From JALZHR01 sp036388475 (GTDB lineage Bacteria; Acidobacteriota; Blastocatellia; Pyrinomonadales; Pyrinomonadaceae), in assembly GCA_036388475.1 (NCBI GenBank), contig DASVRT010000077.1:51280-115279 (forward strand): a DNA stretch of 64,000 bases, written 5' to 3'. A program made the position numbers and the translations under genes. Positions 25,764 to 34,975 of this stretch are shown here, in pieces. The notes below the pieces were generated by a model. The model searched no databases and was not told the origin of the DNA. It was given only the letters and a program-made list of their open reading frames with translations. Position 1 is the first letter of the stretch; the number at the start of each line of letters is the position of its first letter.

Positions 25764-26126
25764 ATGGACAATTTAGAAGCGATAAAAGCTAACGCGGCGC
25801 TGGTTCTGAAAACATTCGAGCAGCAAAATCTGGCTTACGACGAAGAATCGGTCGTCTGGCTGGACGGTTATATCGAGCGCAACCGCTCGAATTGGGGCGA
25901 ACAAGGCGGCGAAAAGCTGGTCAATATTCTGGGTTCTTTTCTCGGCGAATGCATTCGTCTGAATTACGGCGGCGCGTGGCAGATGACCGAAAACGGGCTT
26001 GCCGTCGCATTTTCCGACGGCAACGCGGCGTTTCCGTTTAACAAAATCAGAAAACAGATTCATAACGGAAGCGAAGATTCGATTGCGAGTTTTTACAGCT
26101 CGATTTCCATTTTATTCAAAAACTAA
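25764..26126 (+). CDS. Small conserved protein of unknown function (120 aa)
   Basis: A single compact domain. The text LDGYIERNR, LVNILGSFLGECIRLNYGGAWQMTENGLAVAFSDGNAAFPFNKIRKQI looks like a family common in soil bacteria, but I have no secure name for it. It starts 3 bp after the EVE gene and ends 4 bp before the ATP-grasp gene, so it is in the same operon. Confidence 0.75.
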   Translation: MDNLEAIKANAALVLKTFEQQNLAYDEESVVWLDGYIERNRSNWGEQGGEKLVNILGSFLGECIRLNYGGAWQMTENGLAVAFSDGNAAFPFNKIRKQIHNGSEDSIASFYSSISILFKN

Positions 26127-26130
26127 AATT

Positions 26131-27504
26131 ATGCTAAAAGAAGCCGTTGCTTATTACAATCAACTTCTGGAAGATTTCGATTTGCGCGAGCAGTCGCGCG
26201 CCGCGTTGGACGCGGGGTTGGAGCGCAATCGTCTGATTTTCGGCGGTCGCCGCCTGACGCCTTACCTGCGCCCGCATTTTGTCACGGAAGCCGACTGGGC
26301 GCGCGTCGTCGGCATCTGTGAAATCGTCTGGAGCGCGCTGCAAAAGGTGAAGGACGCGGCGGTCGAATCCGAAGAAATTCTGGACGAGCTGGGAATCACC
26401 GAAATCGAGCGCGACCTGGTCGCCATCGACCCGAAATACAGGCAGGTTTCGCCGACCGCGCGGCTCGATTCTTTTTTGACCGAAAACTCTTATTCCTACG
26501 TCGAACTGAACGGCGAAAGCCCGGCGGGAATCGCCTACGCCGATTCCGCCGCCGAGATTTTTCAAAATCTGCCGGTTATGAAAAAATTTGCCGAAGCTTA
26601 CGATTTACGGGCTTTGGAAGGTCGCTCGAAAATGCTTCGGGTTTTGCTGACGGCTTACGAAGAATTTCTCGGTCGGAAACCCGAAAAAAATCCGGTGATT
26701 GCGATTGTCGATTTGAAGGATTTGCCGACGCAGAAGGAATTCGAGCTGTTCAAGGATTATTTTGAATCGCAGGGCTGCACTGCGCTGATTTGCGCGCCGC
26801 AGGAACTGGAATTTTCCGGCGGCAGGTTGATTTACAAAGGCGTCGAGATTGATATCGTTTACAAGCGCCTTTTAGTCAACGAATACCTGCCGATTATGAG
26901 CGAATTTCCCGCTCTGCTCGACGCCTACCGGGCGGGAGCGATTTGTATGGTCAATAATTTTCGCTCCAAACTCGTTCATAAAAAAGCGATTTTCGCCGTT
27001 TTGACCAACGAGCGTTACGCCGGTTTGTTTAATGAAGCGGAACTCGCCGCGATTCGGGCGCACATTCCGTGGACGCGAAAATTCCGCGAGGAAAAAACCT
27101 TCAATCAAGGCGCGGAAATCGATTTGGTCGAATGGACGCGGGCGAATTCCGGTAAACTGGTTTTAAAGCCGAACGACGATTACGGCGGTCACGGCATTTA
27201 TATCGGCTGGAATTCGGACGCGAGCCAATGGGACGAAGCGATTCGACTCGCGCTGGCGGACGGCGATTATCTCGTGCAGGAACGCGTACAAACCTCGAAG
27301 GAAATTTTCCCGTATGTCGATGAAAGCGGGCAAATTAAAATGGAAGAACAACTCGTCGATCTCGACCCGCTGTTGTTTGACGGCAAGGTCGGCTCGGCTT
27401 TCACGCGGCTTTCTTCGAGCGAACTGGCGAACGTTTCGTCGGGCGGCGGAATGGTGCCGACATTTATTATCGCCAGAAAAGAAGACGAAACCGCAGGCGA
27501 TTAG
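26131..27504 (+). CDS. Circularly permuted ATP-grasp protein
   Basis: A 457-residue protein. The C-terminal part carries KLVLKPNDDYGGHGIYIGW, an ATP-grasp-type nucleotide-binding lysine and Gly-rich loop, and YLVQERV. The middle part has VYKRLLVNEYLP. This matches the permuted ATP-grasp group, which joins a carboxylate to an amine using ATP; the substrates are unknown. I chose the ATG at 26131 because the longer open frame overlaps the preceding gene almost completely. It ends an operon with DUF1206, EVE and the small gene; a strong terminator follows. Confidence 0.8.
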   Translation: MLKEAVAYYNQLLEDFDLREQSRAALDAGLERNRLIFGGRRLTPYLRPHFVTEADWARVVGICEIVWSALQKVKDAAVESEEILDELGITEIERDLVAIDPKYRQVSPTARLDSFLTENSYSYVELNGESPAGIAYADSAAEIFQNLPVMKKFAEAYDLRALEGRSKMLRVLLTAYEEFLGRKPEKNPVIAIVDLKDLPTQKEFELFKDYFESQGCTALICAPQELEFSGGRLIYKGVEIDIVYKRLLVNEYLPIMSEFPALLDAYRAGAICMVNNFRSKLVHKKAIFAVLTNERYAGLFNEAELAAIRAHIPWTRKFREEKTFNQGAEIDLVEWTRANSGKLVLKPNDDYGGHGIYIGWNSDASQWDEAIRLALADGDYLVQERVQTSKEIFPYVDESGQIKMEEQLVDLDPLLFDGKVGSAFTRLSSSELANVSSGGGMVPTFIIARKEDETAGD

Positions 27505-27539
27505 ATAAAAATAAAAGACCGGGAAATTTCAAAACCGAT

Positions 27540-27568
27540 GCCTTAACCATTTGGTTAAGGCTTTTTTA
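27540..27568 (+). terminator. Intrinsic terminator
   Basis: GCCTTAACC, a 4-nt loop, GGTTAAGGC, then TTTTTT. It closes the DUF1206 to ATP-grasp operon. Confidence 0.95.
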
Positions 27569-27697
27569 TTGCCGGTCTTGCGGTAATTAAAGGCAAAAGG
27601 TTAAGATTTGATTTGCTTGCAGTTTAAATTTAAAAGCACGATAAAATTAAGTAATTTCAAACAAAAATCCGTAATAAAATATCTATAAAAACCGAAA

Positions 27698-29326
27698 ATG
27701 TCAGAAGGCAGCAAAGAAAAAAAATCACGTCTGCGCGAGCTAAGCGAAGAATTCAAAAGGCTTGAGCGTAAATTGAAGCTCGGCGGCGGCGCGGAAAAAA
27801 TCGAGAAGATTCACAAGCAGGGAAAGCTGACGGCGAGAGAAAGAGTCGATTTGCTGTTTGATACGGGCGCTTATCAACAGGAAATCGGCTTGCTCGTCGC
27901 TTATGACGAGTATAAAGGACAGGCGCCCGCCGCCGCCGTGGTCACGTCAATCGGCAAAATTCACGGGCGCGAATGCGTCGTGGTGGCGAATGACGCGACG
28001 ATAAAAGCCGGCGCGTGGTATCCGGAAACAATCAAAAAAATCCTGCGCGCGCAGGAGATTGCGATGCGCAACCGCGTGCCGATTATTTATCTGGTCGATT
28101 CGGCGGGCGTCAATCTGCCGTTTCAGGGCGGCGTTTTTCCCGGTCAATACGGCGCGGCGCGGATTTTTTATTATAACTCGCTGATGCGCAGGTTTCTGAA
28201 GGTTCCGCAGATTGCCGCCGTGATGGGAATGTGCGTGGCGGGCGGCGCTTATCTGCCTGCTTTGTCGGATGTGATTTTGATGGTCGAAGGCACTTCGTTT
28301 ATGGGCTTGGGCGGCGCGAATCTCGTCAAAGGCGCGACCGGACAGACGATTGACAACGAATCTTTAGGCGGCGCGATGACGCACAACGCTATTTCCGGCG
28401 TGGCGCATTATCGCAGCGCGAACGAACAGGAATGCGTCGAAAAAATTCGTGAACTGGTTTCTGAGTTGCCGCGAAAGGAAGCAACCAGAGTTTCGATAAT
28501 CGAAGCGAAAGCGCCCAAATCCGCGCTTGAAAAAATCTACGAGATGCTGCCCGAAGACCACCGCGCGCCGTATGATATGCGCGAGATTCTGGATTCGATT
28601 CTGGACGGCGGCGAGCTTGACGAGTTTCAAGCCGATTACGCCAAAGAGATGATTTGCGGAACGGCGCGCATCGGCGGAATCCACGTCGGCGTTATCGCCA
28701 ATCATCGCGGAATGGTGCGCGGGAAAGCCGGAAAACCGCCGAAGTTCGGCGGCATCGTTTATACGGAAAGCGCTGAAAAAACGGCTTATTTTATCGAAAA
28801 CTGCAATCGGCACGGGACGCCGCTTTTGTTTGTGCAGGACGTTTCCGGCTTTATGGTCGGCGCGGACGCCGAGCATTCGGGAATCATCCGCGCGGGCGCG
28901 AGATTTGTCGAGGCGATGGCTTGCGCCGTGGTGCCGAAACTGGTTTTGACGATTAATCACGCTTCGGGCGCAGGTTATTACGCGATGGCGGGACAGGGTT
29001 TCGACCCGGATTTTATTTTCAGCCTGCCGACGGGCAGAATGGGCGTGATGGAAGGCGATTCGGCGGTGCAGGCGATTTTCGGAACGCAGCTCGAAAAATT
29101 GAAAAAAGAAGGCAAAGAACCGGACGAAGTATTGAAAGCCGAAATGGAAAAAGTGCGCGAAACCTACGAGCGCGAGCTGGATTCGAAACACGCCGCCGCG
29201 CGCGGTCTGGTCGATGCGATTGTCACGCCGGAAAATTTGCGCGACGCTTTGCAGATTGCTTTGCAAACCTGTCTGAATACGGACAAGCCGCACATCGGCG
29301 CGTTCGTTTTGCCGCCAATCGAATAA
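27698..29326 (+). CDS. Acyl-CoA carboxylase carboxyltransferase (beta) subunit
   Basis: The protein transfers carboxyl from biotin to an acyl-CoA. Seen: KIHKQGKLTARERVDLL near the N-terminus, LVDSAGVNLPFQ in the first crotonase-like half, MCVAGGAYLPALSD as CoA-binding oxyanion hole, and LFVQDVSGFMVG plus HASGAGYYAMAG in the second half. The length (542) and text are closest to methylcrotonyl-CoA carboxylase beta, with propionyl- or geranyl-CoA carboxylase as alternatives. No biotin-carboxylase subunit is next to it. A TATAAA box ends 8 nt before the ATG. Confidence 0.92.
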   Translation: MSEGSKEKKSRLRELSEEFKRLERKLKLGGGAEKIEKIHKQGKLTARERVDLLFDTGAYQQEIGLLVAYDEYKGQAPAAAVVTSIGKIHGRECVVVANDATIKAGAWYPETIKKILRAQEIAMRNRVPIIYLVDSAGVNLPFQGGVFPGQYGAARIFYYNSLMRRFLKVPQIAAVMGMCVAGGAYLPALSDVILMVEGTSFMGLGGANLVKGATGQTIDNESLGGAMTHNAISGVAHYRSANEQECVEKIRELVSELPRKEATRVSIIEAKAPKSALEKIYEMLPEDHRAPYDMREILDSILDGGELDEFQADYAKEMICGTARIGGIHVGVIANHRGMVRGKAGKPPKFGGIVYTESAEKTAYFIENCNRHGTPLLFVQDVSGFMVGADAEHSGIIRAGARFVEAMACAVVPKLVLTINHASGAGYYAMAGQGFDPDFIFSLPTGRMGVMEGDSAVQAIFGTQLEKLKKEGKEPDEVLKAEMEKVRETYERELDSKHAAARGLVDAIVTPENLRDALQIALQTCLNTDKPHIGAFVLPPIE

Positions 29327-29394
29327 AAAATTAAGGAAACTCCGGCGAGATTGTGCCGATAATGTATGCAAGACATTATTACCAGGAGAAAAAT

Positions 29395-30972
29395 ATGCCG
29401 CCGAGAGTTGAGGGAACAAGTCAGAATCAGGAAGTTTACAAACCGAAGCCGGTTGAGCCGAAAATCGAAAAGCCGAAAACGGTCGAGGTCAACCAGCTTT
29501 CGAACACGGATAAAAATCTGTTTCTCAGACAAAATAATCTGGGCGCGGACACGCTGAAAATCAGCTTGTTTGCGAGATTTGAGCAAACCAATTTCCGCCG
29601 GAATCCGACCACGCCGCCCGTTAACCAAACCGACCCGCAAAAGGTTGAAGACGCCGTTAATTTAATCAAAGACCGTCTGAGCGAAGGCTTTCTGGGCGAC
29701 GTTTCGCACGGCGATTTGTCGGACATTCAAAATTCTTTCAGAAATCTGAACAGCGCCGAAGCCAACGAAGTTTTTCGAAGCCTTTCCGACGGCGATTTGC
29801 AAAAATGGGCGGACGAACTGGACGGCACGCTCGGCAGCTTCAGCGGCGACGAAAAGAAAACTCTTTTCAACGAGTTAGCCGGAAAACTGGACGACCAGCA
29901 ACTGGCGCGTTTTATAAATGCGCTCGGCGATGAGGGAAATATTCAAAGCCTGGCGGATTCGGTCGCTAATAATGCTTCGGGCGCGACCAAAGCCGCGCTT
30001 ATCGGCAGAATGACCGAAAATGTCGAAACCGACGAAAAAGCGGCGATTGCCGTCGCCGAATTGATTGGCGGAATGGGCAATAATCCGCGCGAGCTGGAAG
30101 GCGTTCTGCAAAATATGAGCCAGACGCAGCTGGCGGCGGTGATGAAAGCCGCTTCGCAGGAAGAATTTCATTCGAACGCTATGCCCTTCGGCGGCGTATC
30201 TACTTACACTACGTTCGAGCCGGCGCCCCTCGTCGATATGCTCAACGCCGTTTCCAGAACCGGCAACGCGGAATTGAAGGCAAACGTTTTTCAGGCGGCG
30301 TCGATGGAATTGAAGCGTATCGAGGAAGCTGGCGGAGTGTTAAATCAGGTTCCCGGAAAGGATGACGCGGCGCGCGACGTGCGCAACGCTCTGACCGGAC
30401 TTTTGCAGAGCGACACGACCGGAATTATGACCGAGCTCGAACATAATTTCCGCAACGGCGACGGCATTTCGGCTTACACCAAATCAATGCTGAACGCGGG
30501 CGAAACGACGGAACTCGGAAACATCGTCGCGCGGCTTTCCAAAGGCGACGATTTGACGGGCGACCCGCTGGCGAGATTCGGCACGCAGGAGCGCGGAACC
30601 GACGGCAACCCGCATTACAGAAACGCGCAGGTGCTCGGCTATTTTGCGGGCGCGCTGTTCTCCGGCGCGAAACAAATCACTTCCGACCGCTCGAAACAAG
30701 CCGATATGCTGAAAAACGTTTTCGGGACGATTGCGGGCGCGACCGGCGCGGCAAATCCGGCGTCGGGCGTCGTTTCTTCGATTCTCAACGGCTTGACGCA
30801 GCAGATTGTGTCGGACGTGACGAACGGCTTGAACAAAGGCACGATGGATATGGAAGAAGCGTTGGAGCAGTTGATTTTTCCGCGCAGCGCGCAAACCGGC
30901 GACACTTACGAAGGCGCGGCGGAAGCCGATTACGATTCCGCCTTCAGCCGCGTGGTTTTGCGAAATTCGTAA
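29395..30972 (+). CDS. Helical protein of unknown function (525 aa)
   Basis: Start at 29395 because AGGAG lies 6 nt upstream. After a Pro/Lys-rich disordered N-terminus (to about residue 45) the chain is mostly helical. It shows repeated units built around short motifs such as LSDGDLQKWADEL, LDDQQLARFINAL and MSQTQLAAVMKAA, each about 30-40 residues apart. The C-terminal third is richer in Gly and Ala (GTIAGATGAANPASGVVSSIL). No signal peptide or catalytic motif. The style recalls N-terminal regions of large bacterial effectors and toxins, but no toxin or immunity gene is visible. Confidence 0.75.
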   Translation: MPPRVEGTSQNQEVYKPKPVEPKIEKPKTVEVNQLSNTDKNLFLRQNNLGADTLKISLFARFEQTNFRRNPTTPPVNQTDPQKVEDAVNLIKDRLSEGFLGDVSHGDLSDIQNSFRNLNSAEANEVFRSLSDGDLQKWADELDGTLGSFSGDEKKTLFNELAGKLDDQQLARFINALGDEGNIQSLADSVANNASGATKAALIGRMTENVETDEKAAIAVAELIGGMGNNPRELEGVLQNMSQTQLAAVMKAASQEEFHSNAMPFGGVSTYTTFEPAPLVDMLNAVSRTGNAELKANVFQAASMELKRIEEAGGVLNQVPGKDDAARDVRNALTGLLQSDTTGIMTELEHNFRNGDGISAYTKSMLNAGETTELGNIVARLSKGDDLTGDPLARFGTQERGTDGNPHYRNAQVLGYFAGALFSGAKQITSDRSKQADMLKNVFGTIAGATGAANPASGVVSSILNGLTQQIVSDVTNGLNKGTMDMEEALEQLIFPRSAQTGDTYEGAAEADYDSAFSRVVLRNS

Positions 30973-31054
30973 GAAATTTCGGTTGCCCACAAATCAGAGC
31001 GGAGAGAAATTTTCTTTCCGCTTTTTTTCGTTTGATGTGTTATATTTTTTGCCA

Positions 31055-31510
31055 ATGAAGAAGTTTTACCGAATTTTACCGATTATTTTTATTGCGTTTT
31101 TATTTTCGTGCAATTCAAAGGCTTTTATGAAAATTGAAGAAATTCCGCTGCCGCCCGAAGCGCGGGTTGGCGCCATCGAAGGCAGATACGAGATTGAACT
31201 CGACGGCGCGACCAACACGATTTTAAGCGAGCTGAAAAAGAACTACGGCAAAACGGAGGAAAAAATTCTGTTTTTGCCGAGTGAAATCGAGCCGCCGCAG
31301 ATTTTTGAATTTTATGAACCGAAGCTGGCGGCAAAGGGTTTTTCCAGAGATGCGAGCGTTTCGGCAAGCGGTCGGAATTATCAGCAAACAATCTGGCGCA
31401 ATGAAAGCTGGTCTGGCGGGCAAGTCGTCGCGGTTGCCGTCATCGACGCGGGCAAAGACGCGGAAGGCAGAGCGATAAAGTTTTTAGCCGTTTATCTGGC
31501 GGAAAAATAA
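31055..31510 (+). CDS. Small lipoprotein of unknown function
   Basis: The lipobox LFSC (Cys at about residue 19) follows a hydrophobic signal (ILPIIFIAFLF), so it is a lipoprotein. The mature part has a single alpha/beta-looking domain with the text LPPEARVGAIEGRYEIELDG. The ATG at 31055 is chosen; an upstream open frame lacks a start context. An extended -10 (TGTTATATT) lies 8 nt before the ATG, so it is leaderless. The next gene begins 10 nt after the stop. Confidence 0.7.
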   Translation: MKKFYRILPIIFIAFLFSCNSKAFMKIEEIPLPPEARVGAIEGRYEIELDGATNTILSELKKNYGKTEEKILFLPSEIEPPQIFEFYEPKLAAKGFSRDASVSASGRNYQQTIWRNESWSGGQVVAVAVIDAGKDAEGRAIKFLAVYLAEK

Positions 31511-31520
31511 AATTTTAAAA

Positions 31521-31841
31521 ATGAAATTTACGGTTGAGGAATTTTTAGAAAAGCTGCCTTTGCCCGCGAATGAAAAATGGAAAGACGGCGTTTGGGACGT
31601 CGAGCCGTTTAAAAAGGGAAACGTCGCGCTCGTGTTTTTCGCGCCGCGCAGGACGGATTATCAAACCTTTCACGAAGAAGACGAATTTTATTTTATCGCG
31701 CGCGGAAAGGCTGAGTTAATCGTTGAAAACGAGCGTTTTGCCTGCGAGACAGGCGATTGCTTTTTCGTTCCGGCACAAAAGAAACATCACTTTGAAAATA
31801 TGTCGGACGATTTTGCCGCGTGGGCGATTTTTTTTAACTGA
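31521..31841 (+). CDS. Small cupin protein
   Basis: A single cupin_2 barrel of 106 residues: YQTFHEEDEFYFIARGKAELIVENE (first motif, His and Glu ligands, with Tyr and Phe around it) and GDCFFVPAQKKHHFEN (second motif, His ligand). A metal-binding barrel is expected; the reaction or ligand is unknown. It directly follows the lipoprotein gene and is followed by a heptamer repeat. Confidence 0.8.
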   Translation: MKFTVEEFLEKLPLPANEKWKDGVWDVEPFKKGNVALVFFAPRRTDYQTFHEEDEFYFIARGKAELIVENERFACETGDCFFVPAQKKHHFENMSDDFAAWAIFFN

Positions 31842-31908
31842 GAAGTGAAGACTGAAAACTGAGAATAAGTTTGGTCTTAATTCTCAGTTTTCAGTCCTCA
31901 CTTCCGTT
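31842..31908. repeat. Heptamer foldback repeat overlapping the end of ppa
   Basis: GAGAAGT GAAGACT-type heptamers face the inverse words TCTCAGT TTTCAGT. The right arm encodes the last residues of Ppa (EVRTEN) and its stop codon. Similar words (GAGAAGT, GAAAACT) occur at 63368. Confidence 0.75.
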
Positions 31909-32519
31909 AGTTTTGCCCGCAATTCCACATAATCCTCAATCGCCGCGCCGATTACATCGTAAGATTCTTCGCGCCCGTAGATATAGGCGATGTCGATAAT
32001 GCTTTTCTCGCTCGGCAGAGTTTTGTAGGTCAGAAAATAATGTTGAAGACGATTGACGATGCCTTTGGGCAGGGCGGAAAGGTCTTTGTAGTTTTCGTAA
32101 ATCTTGTCGCCGACCAGCGTCGCGATAATTTTATCGTCCGCCTCGCCGTCGTCAATCAGGCAAAATCCGCCAATCGGGGTCGCTTTCAGAATAATGTCGC
32201 CGCGCGGAATGTGATGCTCGGACAGCACCAGAATATCGAGCGGGTCGCCGTCGCCTTCGGTGATTTCCTTGCCGGATTTTTCTTTCGCCAGCCGCGCTAC
32301 GCGCTGCCCGCAGTAAGTTTGCGGAATAAAACCGTAGTTGGCGGGCACGACGTTTGAATACTGCTGCGGGCGGTCGATTTTCAGATAACCCGTTTCCTTG
32401 TCGATTTCATATTTGACCGTATCGCGCGGAACGATTTCGATAAAAACCGTGACTTCATTCGGCACTTTCTCGCCAATCGAGATGCCGTGCCAGGGATGTG
32501 CTTTGTTGACTCTGAACAT
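31884..32519 (-). CDS. ppa: Inorganic pyrophosphatase, family I
   Basis: A soluble Mg-dependent PPase that removes pyrophosphate from biosynthetic reactions. Seen: VFIEIVPRDTVKYEID, the signature GDGDPLDILVLSE with the metal-binding Asp residues, KIYENYKDLSALP. At 211 residues it is a normal bacterial length. The last residues come from a repeat arm. The upstream 600 bp contain no obvious promoter that I can assign to it. Confidence 0.95.
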   Translation of the reverse strand: MFRVNKAHPWHGISIGEKVPNEVTVFIEIVPRDTVKYEIDKETGYLKIDRPQQYSNVVPANYGFIPQTYCGQRVARLAKEKSGKEITEGDGDPLDILVLSEHHIPRGDIILKATPIGGFCLIDDGEADDKIIATLVGDKIYENYKDLSALPKGIVNRLQHYFLTYKTLPSEKSIIDIAYIYGREESYDVIGAAIEDYVELRAKLTEVRTEN

Positions 32520-32858
32520 TTTAAGCCTTACCTACTACTGATTACAAAGTTTTATGCGCCGTTACTATGTGAAAATGAAGTGATTTTGCGGCGTTCGGCG
32601 GCACTTCATAAAAACAGGTAACAGATACATTTTGGGACATAGTCTTTTGAAAATGCAAATCCGATTTATATTTGAAAGCCGACAATATCATACGCTCGAA
32701 ACACCGCTCGGAGCCTTGGAAAAATTCTTCTCAAGGTAAAATCAAGTCTTTCCGCAAAACTGAATTTTGATTTTTTTATAAACCATTGTATTCATTGTTA
32801 TTTAGCTATACAAAAATGTTGCATAAATAAATAACTACAATATTTTGTGAAATTTATC
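32520..32858. other. Intergenic stretch, no gene seen
   Basis: AT-rich sequence between ppa and the protease promoter. No open frame with a plausible start and no foldback comparable to the others is visible. The ppa promoter should lie here but I cannot point to it. Confidence 0.5.
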
Positions 32859-32887
32859 TTGACAAAATATTCGTTTAAGAGCATTAT
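32859..32887 (+). promoter_or_regulatory. Sigma-70 promoter of the matrixin-like gene
   Basis: TTGACA at 32859-32864, 17-bp spacer, CATTAT at 32882-32887. It is the best consensus promoter in the window. It leaves a leader of about 225 nt before the ATG at 33120. Confidence 0.7.
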
Positions 32888-32894
32888 TCTGTAT

Positions 32895-33119
32895 CTGAGT
32901 CTCCCTTAGAAAAATTAAATCGAAACGGGCAGTCTGAATTCAAATGTAATTGTTTCAGAGCGAGCATCACGCGTTACGAATCAGACGACTTCGTGAGATG
33001 TGGCGAAAGACGACGGAAGCATTTTCTGCCGGTATAAATGCAGATTCTTCCTGAAGTCCAGCTCTCTTAATTAACTCTCTCATATGACAAATTTCCAGAA
33101 ATTTTAAGGAGTAAATAAA
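32895..33119 (+). other. Long 5' leader of the matrixin-like gene
   Basis: A 225-nt untranslated leader, unusual here because many genes look leaderless. It includes possible pairings (for example GCATTTTCTGCC... and ...GGTATAAATGC) and ends with the Shine-Dalgarno AAGGAG 9 nt before ATG. I cannot match it to a known riboswitch. Confidence 0.4.
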
Positions 33120-34802
33120 ATGAACAAGACAAAAATTTTCAAGTCGGCGCTTCGAGCCTTGAGCTTTTTAGCGGTAGTAGTATTTTTGACGCAGACGGGG
33201 ATGGGAACAACGGCGAAACTGGCTTCTGACGACCAGCTTATTTTGACTTCGCGCCTGGTGCTGACGGGTAATGTCCAGGCTGTGCAGGCTGAATGGGATA
33301 AAAAGCGGCAGAATATCTACACCTACGTTTCAGTGCGGGTTTCGGAGGTGCTGAAAGGACAAATCCGAAACGATATTATAGTCGTCAAGCAGGCGGGCGG
33401 CATTGTCGGCGACGACGAAATTATGATTGACGGCGCGCCGAAGTATAAGGTCGGGCAGGAAGTTCTGCTCTTTTTGAACACGCTGCCGGACGGCTCGCTC
33501 ACGGTCGCACACCTTTTTCAGGGCAAATACGAAATAGTCGAAGACGCCGACACCGGACTGAAGATGGCGCAGCGAACAATCGACGGCGATAACGTTCATC
33601 TTTTGCCGGGACAAGACGCTCAGGTAACCAACCGCGCGGAGCTTGCAAGCTTTATCGAGAAGATACGAAGCACTCTCCGCAGCGGCGCTAAAGAAGCGCG
33701 CGCTTATGAAAGAAACCATCAGGGCGCAGGCATTCGCGAAGTGCCGTCTGATTATCGAAGCGATATGCCGGAAATGTCCGCAAAACCCGACGCTGCCGGT
33801 TTCTATTATTTCAACACCGGCGCTAAATTCTTTGCCACTTCGATTAATTACTTTTTGAATACGGCAAACTCGCCCATCGCCGGCGGCGGCATAACGGAAT
33901 TACAGCAGGCTATGAACGCCTGGACGAGCGTCGGCACCAGCAATCTCACGCTCAATCTCGCCGGAACGACGACCAGACAAGCGCAGCAATCGCCCAACGA
34001 CGGCTTCAACGTCATAGCTTATAACGGCGCTTTCGGCGCGGATAATCAAAATTGCAGCGGTGTCGGTGCGAGCACTTCAAGAAGGGTGAGCTTTAGTCAG
34101 ACACAGACTGTCAACGGTCGCACGTTTGTCCGAATATTGGAGTCAGACATTCAGGTCAATAACAATTTCCCGTGTTTTCTGGGCATTTCCGAAAATCTCG
34201 CCTTCGTCTTTACGCACGAGTTAGGACACACGATTGGACTTGACCACAGCTTCCTGACCTCGGCGCCGCCGGGAACCGACCCGATTATGGCTCCGTTTGC
34301 CTTCGGCGGGCGCGGTCCGACGCTCGGTATGGACGACGTGAACGGCATCAGTTTCGCCTACCCGCAGCCGGGACTGAATCCGATTGACGACCAGCGCTAT
34401 TTCACCGGGCAGCAGTATCGCGATTTTCTGAATCGTGAACCGGACACGCTGGGCTGGAATTTTTGGACGGGAACTATCACCTCCTGCGGTTCTGACCCGA
34501 CCTGTCTCGGCAACAAAAGGGTAGATTTGGCAAGAGCGTTTTTCTATTCGGAGGAATTTTTAAACCAGCATCCGGGTCTGCGCAATCCCGAAGGAGTGTC
34601 GCCCGACTTTAATAACGCGGAGTTCGTCCGCCAGTGTTACATAGTGTTTCTGCGCAGAGACGTGTCGCCTGACGACGGCGGTTATCAGTTCTGGCTCTCG
34701 CAGCTAAACAGCAACAATGATTACAATCACATCATTCGCGCTTTTCTGGAATCCGGCGACTATCGTAACCGAGCTTTCTTATTCTACGGACTCGACCAGT
34801 AG
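33120..34802 (+). CDS. Secreted matrixin-like zinc metalloprotease with DUF4214
   Basis: A signal peptide covers about residues 1-31. The first region (residues 40-190) is a beta-rich domain similar to those that precede matrixins in related bacteria. The catalytic motif HELGHTIGLDH (H366, H370, H376 as zinc ligands, E367 as base) is followed by a Met-turn (PIMAPF). The C-terminus from about residue 430 is a DUF4214 domain (YRDFLNREPDTLGWNFW, YIVFLRRDVSPDDGGYQFW), usually found in secreted or surface proteins. It is expected to act outside the cell. It has a strong promoter and a long leader, so it may be highly or conditionally expressed. Confidence 0.85.
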   Translation: MNKTKIFKSALRALSFLAVVVFLTQTGMGTTAKLASDDQLILTSRLVLTGNVQAVQAEWDKKRQNIYTYVSVRVSEVLKGQIRNDIIVVKQAGGIVGDDEIMIDGAPKYKVGQEVLLFLNTLPDGSLTVAHLFQGKYEIVEDADTGLKMAQRTIDGDNVHLLPGQDAQVTNRAELASFIEKIRSTLRSGAKEARAYERNHQGAGIREVPSDYRSDMPEMSAKPDAAGFYYFNTGAKFFATSINYFLNTANSPIAGGGITELQQAMNAWTSVGTSNLTLNLAGTTTRQAQQSPNDGFNVIAYNGAFGADNQNCSGVGASTSRRVSFSQTQTVNGRTFVRILESDIQVNNNFPCFLGISENLAFVFTHELGHTIGLDHSFLTSAPPGTDPIMAPFAFGGRGPTLGMDDVNGISFAYPQPGLNPIDDQRYFTGQQYRDFLNREPDTLGWNFWTGTITSCGSDPTCLGNKRVDLARAFFYSEEFLNQHPGLRNPEGVSPDFNNAEFVRQCYIVFLRRDVSPDDGGYQFWLSQLNSNNDYNHIIRAFLESGDYRNRAFLFYGLDQ

Positions 34803-34826
34803 GTTGAGCTTTAAACAGCTTTGAGC

Positions 34827-34880
34827 AAAGGGAAGTGAATTGCGGATAAATATTCGCAGTTTACTTCCCTTTCATTTTTT
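34827..34880 (+). terminator. Intrinsic terminator after the matrixin-like gene
   Basis: AAAGGGAAGTGAATTGCG and CGCAGTTTACTTCCCTTT form an imperfect stem, followed by CATTTTTTAT. Confidence 0.85.
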
Positions 34881-34975
34881 ATCCTCGTAATTTATCTTGA
34901 ATCGTCCGCGTTCGCCCGTGTAAATCCGCGGTTTCATTTTCTTTCCTTATTTGCGTTAAAATTTTCATCGTAAAT

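Noticed and set aside
32895..33119. Cyclic di-GMP (GEMM) riboswitch in the protease leader
   Set aside because: I could not match the conserved core of that class in the leader.
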